The notes under the pieces: generated by a model
What the model was told of the DNA's origin: nothing
Database searches by the model: none
Seen by the model: the letters and a program-made list of their open reading frames with translations, nothing else
Program-made: the position numbers and the translations under genes
Assembly (NCBI RefSeq): GCF_006714895.1
Contig: NZ_VFME01000001.1
Coordinates: 1,984,001-2,048,000, forward strand
Length of the DNA stretch: 64,000 nt
Direction: 5' to 3'
DNA from: Gramella sp. Hel_I_59
GTDB lineage: Bacteria; Bacteroidota; Bacteroidia; Flavobacteriales; Flavobacteriaceae
Part shown: positions 60,788 to 64,000 of the stretch, in pieces
How positions within the stretch are numbered: position 1 is the stretch's first letter
Layout: every line of letters begins with the position of its first letter

Positions 60788-61546
60788 ATGAAGACATATT
60801 TACCCCTATTATTTTTTCTACTCACAGGTATCTTATCTGCACAGGAAGTAGATATCGTTGCCGGTACGGTAATGAACGCGGCTAATGACAAGCCTATTGA
60901 AAACGTACATATAGTGAACCTCAACCAGGTTAAAGGTTCTACTACTGGTGAAGAAGGGGAATTCAAACTTCAGGCAACCGTTAATGACACTTTATATTTC
61001 TCTTACCTGGGATTTAGATCGATTAGAGTTCGAGTCACTAATGACTGGCTTAAGTACGGTAACGTAAAGGTAAAGATGACCGAACTAGGTTTTGATCTTG
61101 AAGAAGTAACGGTTACTTCCAATAATCTAACAGGTTACCTCGAAATCGACGCTAAAAACATTCCAATTTATGATAATTACCGCTATAGTATTTCTGGTTT
61201 AAACTCTGGTTATGAAGGTGGTGACAAATCTCCTAATGCTGTAACAAAGGCATTACGCTCCCTTTCCAATCCTGCAGATCTCGTATATAATATATTTGGC
61301 GCGAGACCAAAACAGATGCGGAAACTCAGGGAGATGAAGAAGGATGAAGATATTAAAGATCTCCTTCGGAATAAGTTTGATCGGGAAACCTTAATGGCGT
61401 TATTACAGGTAAACCGGGCTGAAATTGATGAAATCCTGAATAATTGTAACTATTCTGAAGATTTTATGCGAACAGCAAATGATCTCCAAATACTGAATGC
61501 CATCAACGGCTGTTACGAAGAATACAAAGTTCTTCAGAAGAATTAA
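60788..61546 (+). CDS. Exported protein with CarboxypepD_reg-like domain
   Basis: This 252-residue protein has a signal peptide at 1-18 (LPLLFFLLTGILSAQ) and a CarboxypepD_reg-like domain at about 20-105 (GTVMNAANDKPIENVHIVNL; GEEGEFKLQATVNDTLYFSYLGFRS). The C-terminal helical half (from PNAVTKALRSLSNPADLVYNIF) has no clear family. It is likely periplasmic or outer-membrane-associated, and is a stand-alone protein without a barrel. It ends tail to tail with the SRPBCC gene with a 4-bp overlap. Confidence 0.87.
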   Translation: MKTYLPLLFFLLTGILSAQEVDIVAGTVMNAANDKPIENVHIVNLNQVKGSTTGEEGEFKLQATVNDTLYFSYLGFRSIRVRVTNDWLKYGNVKVKMTELGFDLEEVTVTSNNLTGYLEIDAKNIPIYDNYRYSISGLNSGYEGGDKSPNAVTKALRSLSNPADLVYNIFGARPKQMRKLREMKKDEDIKDLLRNKFDRETLMALLQVNRAEIDEILNNCNYSEDFMRTANDLQILNAINGCYEEYKVLQKN

Positions 61547-62073
61547 CGATTTTCAAGAATCTGTTTTAATTCCTTTAAACCTTGATCAAGATTATTTCCC
61601 ATAGCTTTTTCAGGAGAATAAAAAATACTAATGATAGTAAGTGGAAACGCTAAGTTTCCTCTTGTTCCCCAGACCATCTTAGTTTTCTCGCTATCCAATT
61701 CCTTAACACCTATATATGTAAGGGCATTTACCTTTACCGGTTTTATAAAAAGAATCTTGGTTTCAAAAACCCTACCCTGCTTGGTCTTTACTATTTTCTG
61801 TATCCCTTCACCTACTTTATTATTTCCTTTCCAGTAAAAAGAAGCTCCCTCTTTACCGTCTGGTCCCTTGTATTTTAAAACCGCATTAGGATCACGCTGA
61901 AACAACGGGTTCCATAAAGGTTGATTTTTTAGCTGACGAACAAAGCCATAGACTTCTTCTCTGGACTTATTGATCACCACGGTCCTGCTAACATCGAAGT
62001 CTTTTTTTGCCCATGCGTGCAGAAATGCAAAAAAAGTAATTAAGGCAATAATTAAGTAGAAAAACAGGGTCAT
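61543..62073 (-). CDS. SRPBCC-family protein with N-terminal membrane anchor
   Basis: This 176-residue protein has one N-terminal hydrophobic segment at about 3-20 (LFFYLIIALITFFAFLHAW) followed by an SRPBCC/polyketide-cyclase-like domain (VSRTVVINKSREEVYGFVRQLKNQPLWNPLF; GKEGASFYWKGNNKVGEG; NALTYIGVKELDSEKTKMVWGTRGN). It likely sits on the membrane with the ligand-binding domain in the cytoplasm or periplasm. Ligand and role are unknown. It lies next to trmH on the same strand, 33 bp downstream. Confidence 0.88.
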   Translation of the reverse strand: MTLFFYLIIALITFFAFLHAWAKKDFDVSRTVVINKSREEVYGFVRQLKNQPLWNPLFQRDPNAVLKYKGPDGKEGASFYWKGNNKVGEGIQKIVKTKQGRVFETKILFIKPVKVNALTYIGVKELDSEKTKMVWGTRGNLAFPLTIISIFYSPEKAMGNNLDQGLKELKQILENR

Positions 62074-62106
62074 TGCTCGGCTTTAGGATTTAAAAGTTAC
62101 GAATAT

Positions 62107-62760
62107 TTACTGATTACGGAAACGTTCAATAATCTCCTCTGAATTTTTAATAGTTTTCTTTGTCCATGCCAGTCTTACTTCTTGCATTCGATCTTCAGAA
62201 AACTGCCAGTCTATATTAGAAGTATCAAGTTTTTCTCTTAAAGACTGAAGTATGATCGCTGCAGAAACTGAGATATTAAGACTTTCAGTAAACCCATACA
62301 TAGGAATCTTGATACTTGCATCGGCCTCTCTAAGAATTTCTTCTGAAAGTCCGTTTTGCTCCGTCCCGAAAAATATGGCGGAAGGTTTTGTAATATCAAA
62401 ATCTGCCAGCATCGTTGAATCATTATGAGGAGTGGTGGCAACGATCTGGTAGCCATGTTGCCGTAATTCATGCAAACATTCCCGGGAAGTATTGTATCGA
62501 TGCACATCTACCCATTTCTGGGCACCCATCGCAATTTCCTTGTCGATTCGCCTGGGCAGGTTTTCTTCGATGATATGTAAGTTCTGTATCCCGAATACAT
62601 CACAACTACGAACCACCGCACTGGTGTTATGTAATTGATACACATCCTGGGCTACTACGGTAAAATGATCTGTTCTTTGAGTCAGAACTTTTTCGAAGAG
62701 ATTGATCCTGCGCTGGGTCAACAATCCCTGTAGATGTTCAAGTAATTTCTGGTCGGTCAT
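62107..62760 (-). CDS. trmH: tRNA (Gm18) 2'-O-methyltransferase TrmH
   Basis: This 217-residue SPOUT methyltransferase adds a 2'-O-methyl to G18 of tRNA. The conserved motifs are HNTSAVVRSCDVFGIQNLHIIEE (motif 1 region, near 42-64), FFGTEQNGLSEEILREAD and IPMYGFTESLNISVSAAIIL (motif 3, knot). There is no L30e-like N-terminal domain, distinguishing it from RlmB. The C-terminal extension (VRLAWTKKTIKNSEEIIERFRNQ) is typical. It has no linked spoT. The gene stands between the divergent sirtuin and the SRPBCC gene. Confidence 0.94.
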   Translation of the reverse strand: MTDQKLLEHLQGLLTQRRINLFEKVLTQRTDHFTVVAQDVYQLHNTSAVVRSCDVFGIQNLHIIEENLPRRIDKEIAMGAQKWVDVHRYNTSRECLHELRQHGYQIVATTPHNDSTMLADFDITKPSAIFFGTEQNGLSEEILREADASIKIPMYGFTESLNISVSAAIILQSLREKLDTSNIDWQFSEDRMQEVRLAWTKKTIKNSEEIIERFRNQ

Positions 62761-62831
62761 GGCTGTACTAAAATATAAAAACTGTGCTCTTTTAGAAGCG
62801 ATTCGCTAGTATTTATCTTCGATACCAATAT

Positions 62832-62839
62832 TATATTTG
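62832..62839 (+). promoter_or_regulatory. Possible -7 box for the sirtuin gene
   Basis: TATATTTG matches TAnnTTTG in the 220-bp gap between trmH and cobB. It would imply a leader of about 135 nt, and no -33 element is evident, so support is weak. Nothing else was seen in this gap. Confidence 0.3.
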
Positions 62840-62980
62840 ATAACACCTGATTTTCAATAATTAATAGTTGAAAAATTATAAGGTAGATGAAGTGACAGAG
62901 CCCTTATCTGGAAGCTTAATCAAAATTTCTTTGTATTTTAAAACTTAAAGCTGGCGTTACAAATCAGAAATCAATAATAA

Positions 62981-63658
62981 ATGAAGAAAATAGTTGTACT
63001 AAGCGGAGCTGGAATAAGTGCTGAAAGTGGCTTAAAAACTTTCAGGGATGAAAACGGTTTATGGGAAGGACATGATGTTATGGAAGTTGCCTCACCAATG
63101 GCGTGGAATAACAACCGCGAATTAGTACTGGATTTTTACAATCAACGGAGAAGACAACTTCTGGAGGTAGAACCAAATGCAGCCCACCATGCTTTAGTAG
63201 AACTTGAAAAACAATATGACGTACAGATCGTTAATCAGAATGTTGATGATTTGCATGAACGAGCTGGTAGCTCAAATGTTTTACATCTTCATGGAGAATT
63301 ATTGAAAGCCAGAAGTACCTTCGATGAAAACCTGGTGATGGACTGGAGAAAAGATATTCGAAGTGGAGATTTCTGTGAACATAATAAACAACTTAGACCT
63401 CATATTGTTTGGTTTGGCGAAGCCGTTCCTATGTTTCAGAAGGCGGCAGATCATTGTGCAATGGCAGATATTCTTATTATTGTAGGTACTTCAATGCAGG
63501 TTTACCCAGCTGCCGGACTGGTAGATTTTATTCCGAAGAAATGTCCGGTATATTTTATCGATCCTAAACCAAATATTAGTGAAAATGCATCGCTTGAAAT
63601 AATAAGTAAAAAGGCTGTGGAGGGTATTCCAAAGCTTGTAGCACAATTATTAGCTTGA
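62981..63658 (+). CDS. cobB: NAD-dependent sirtuin deacylase lacking zinc cysteines
   Basis: This 225-residue SIR2-family deacylase has the NAD-binding SGAGISAESGLKTFRD (near 8-23), NQNVDDLHERAG, catalytic His in HLHGELL near 105 and GTSMQVYPAAGLVDF. Tyr53 and Arg56 (FYNQRRRQL) match the YxxR pair that favours succinyl-, malonyl- and glutaryl-lysine in class III sirtuins. The zinc-binding four-cysteine site is missing: only one Cys (GDFCEHN) remains in the module after the catalytic histidine. This is a short, zinc-less form. Its stop overlaps the ATG of the next ORF (TGATG). Confidence 0.94.
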   Translation: MKKIVVLSGAGISAESGLKTFRDENGLWEGHDVMEVASPMAWNNNRELVLDFYNQRRRQLLEVEPNAAHHALVELEKQYDVQIVNQNVDDLHERAGSSNVLHLHGELLKARSTFDENLVMDWRKDIRSGDFCEHNKQLRPHIVWFGEAVPMFQKAADHCAMADILIIVGTSMQVYPAAGLVDFIPKKCPVYFIDPKPNISENASLEIISKKAVEGIPKLVAQLLA

Positions 63659-64000
63659 TGCAGCAAGTTCAATAAATTCTGGAAAATACCAGCTTGCGAC
63701 TTGCTTCCAGAAAATATGCTACAGAATTTATCCTATCTAACAATCTTCTGCCACAGACCATAGAACTCATCAAGTTCCCTCAGGAATTATCGATAAAGGC
63801 ATGGATGATAATTGAAATGCTTGGACGTGATAACTGTGCAATACTCGGCGAATTTATGTCTACTATAATTAATAGTGGAAAATTGTATTCTGATAGCTCT
63901 TCCAAAAGGTGTATGATGAAAATATTCGGTTTTCTAGTTGAATCACATTTTTATAAAAATTCTCCAATTAATCTTAATCCTGCTGAAATAGAAGAAATTA
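63658..64000 (+). pseudogene. Partial ORF (HEAT-like) with an early in-frame TAA
   Basis: The ATG at 63658 overlaps the sirtuin stop. After five codons there is a TAA (63673-63675), and the same frame then stays open from 63676 to the right edge (about 108 codons). It encodes a helical protein (ASRKYATEFILSNNLLPQTI; KAWMIIEMLGRDNCAIL; FGFLVESHFYKN) resembling flavobacterial HEAT-like proteins often encoded near purB. Either one base change disrupted the gene, the real start is the TTG at 63694, or the base is a sequencing error. The 3' end is cut off. Confidence 0.55.

Noticed and set aside
1..64000. Defence island, prophage, insertion sequence or secondary-metabolite cluster
   Set aside because: No transposase, integrase, restriction, toxin-antitoxin, CRISPR, polyketide synthase or NRPS genes were recognised.

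Overview
The window reads as ordinary chromosomal DNA of a marine-type Flavobacteriaceae bacterium (Bacteroidota), most like Gramella/Christiangramia or a close relative. Supporting signs are moderately AT-rich DNA, Bacteroidota promoters (-33 TTTG, -7 TAnnTTTG), CarboxypepD_reg-domain proteins, a TonB receptor with a carboxypeptidase-like N-terminus, BatA, LolD, DUF4290 and DUF5916 proteins, and a ferredoxin of the Bacteroidota type. The genus is inferred. I see no prophage, insertion sequence, CRISPR array or rRNA operon.

Layout. 1-3.6 kb: topoisomerase IV (parE - small membrane protein - parC, the last cut by the left edge). 3.7-9.5 kb: YchF GTPase, secreted or envelope proteins and an AraC regulator. 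9.5-14.8 kb: ferredoxin, LuxC-like acyl-CoA reductase, serC, serA-like dehydrogenase and small envelope proteins. 14.5-17.2 kb: small His-rich protein plus a TonB receptor with a His/Glu-rich metal-binding loop. 17.2-25.3 kb: folE-msrA, DUF5916 outer-membrane protein, lolD, TIGR02757 protein and two tandem GAF histidine kinases. 25.4-32.3 kb: BatA protein, a dihydroorotase-like protein that has lost its metal ligands, esterase, MBL hydrolase and a widespread-looking 486-aa protein of unknown role. 32.4-40.7 kb: murA, DUF4290, DUF493, recQ, fmt, HU, yqgE, class IV aminotransferase and a START-like protein. 40.8 kb: elongator tRNA-Met. 41-44.7 kb: PaoABC-type molybdenum aldehyde oxidoreductase. 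45-51.3 kb: TerC, aldo/keto reductase, hisS, MacB-type permease and rpsF-rpsR-rplI. 51.5-64 kb: LytTR regulator, priA, chalcone-isomerase-like protein, YihY, nadC, rlmH, rdgB, DEAD-box RNA helicase, trmH, sirtuin and a partial ORF with an early in-frame stop.

Genes that plausibly act together are parE/parC (chromosome decatenation), serA/serC (serine synthesis), the His-rich protein and TonB receptor (divalent-metal uptake), paoABC (one three-subunit enzyme), and rpsF/rpsR/rplI (ribosome). No clearly new multi-gene system is evident. The best second-look items are the metal-ligand-less dihydroorotase co-translated with a BatA protein, the early stop in the ORF coupled to the sirtuin gene, the perfect 26-bp palindrome between the two paralogous kinases, an 83-nt structured element downstream of the DUF2147 gene, the topoisomerase operon membrane protein, and a predicted leaderless gene.
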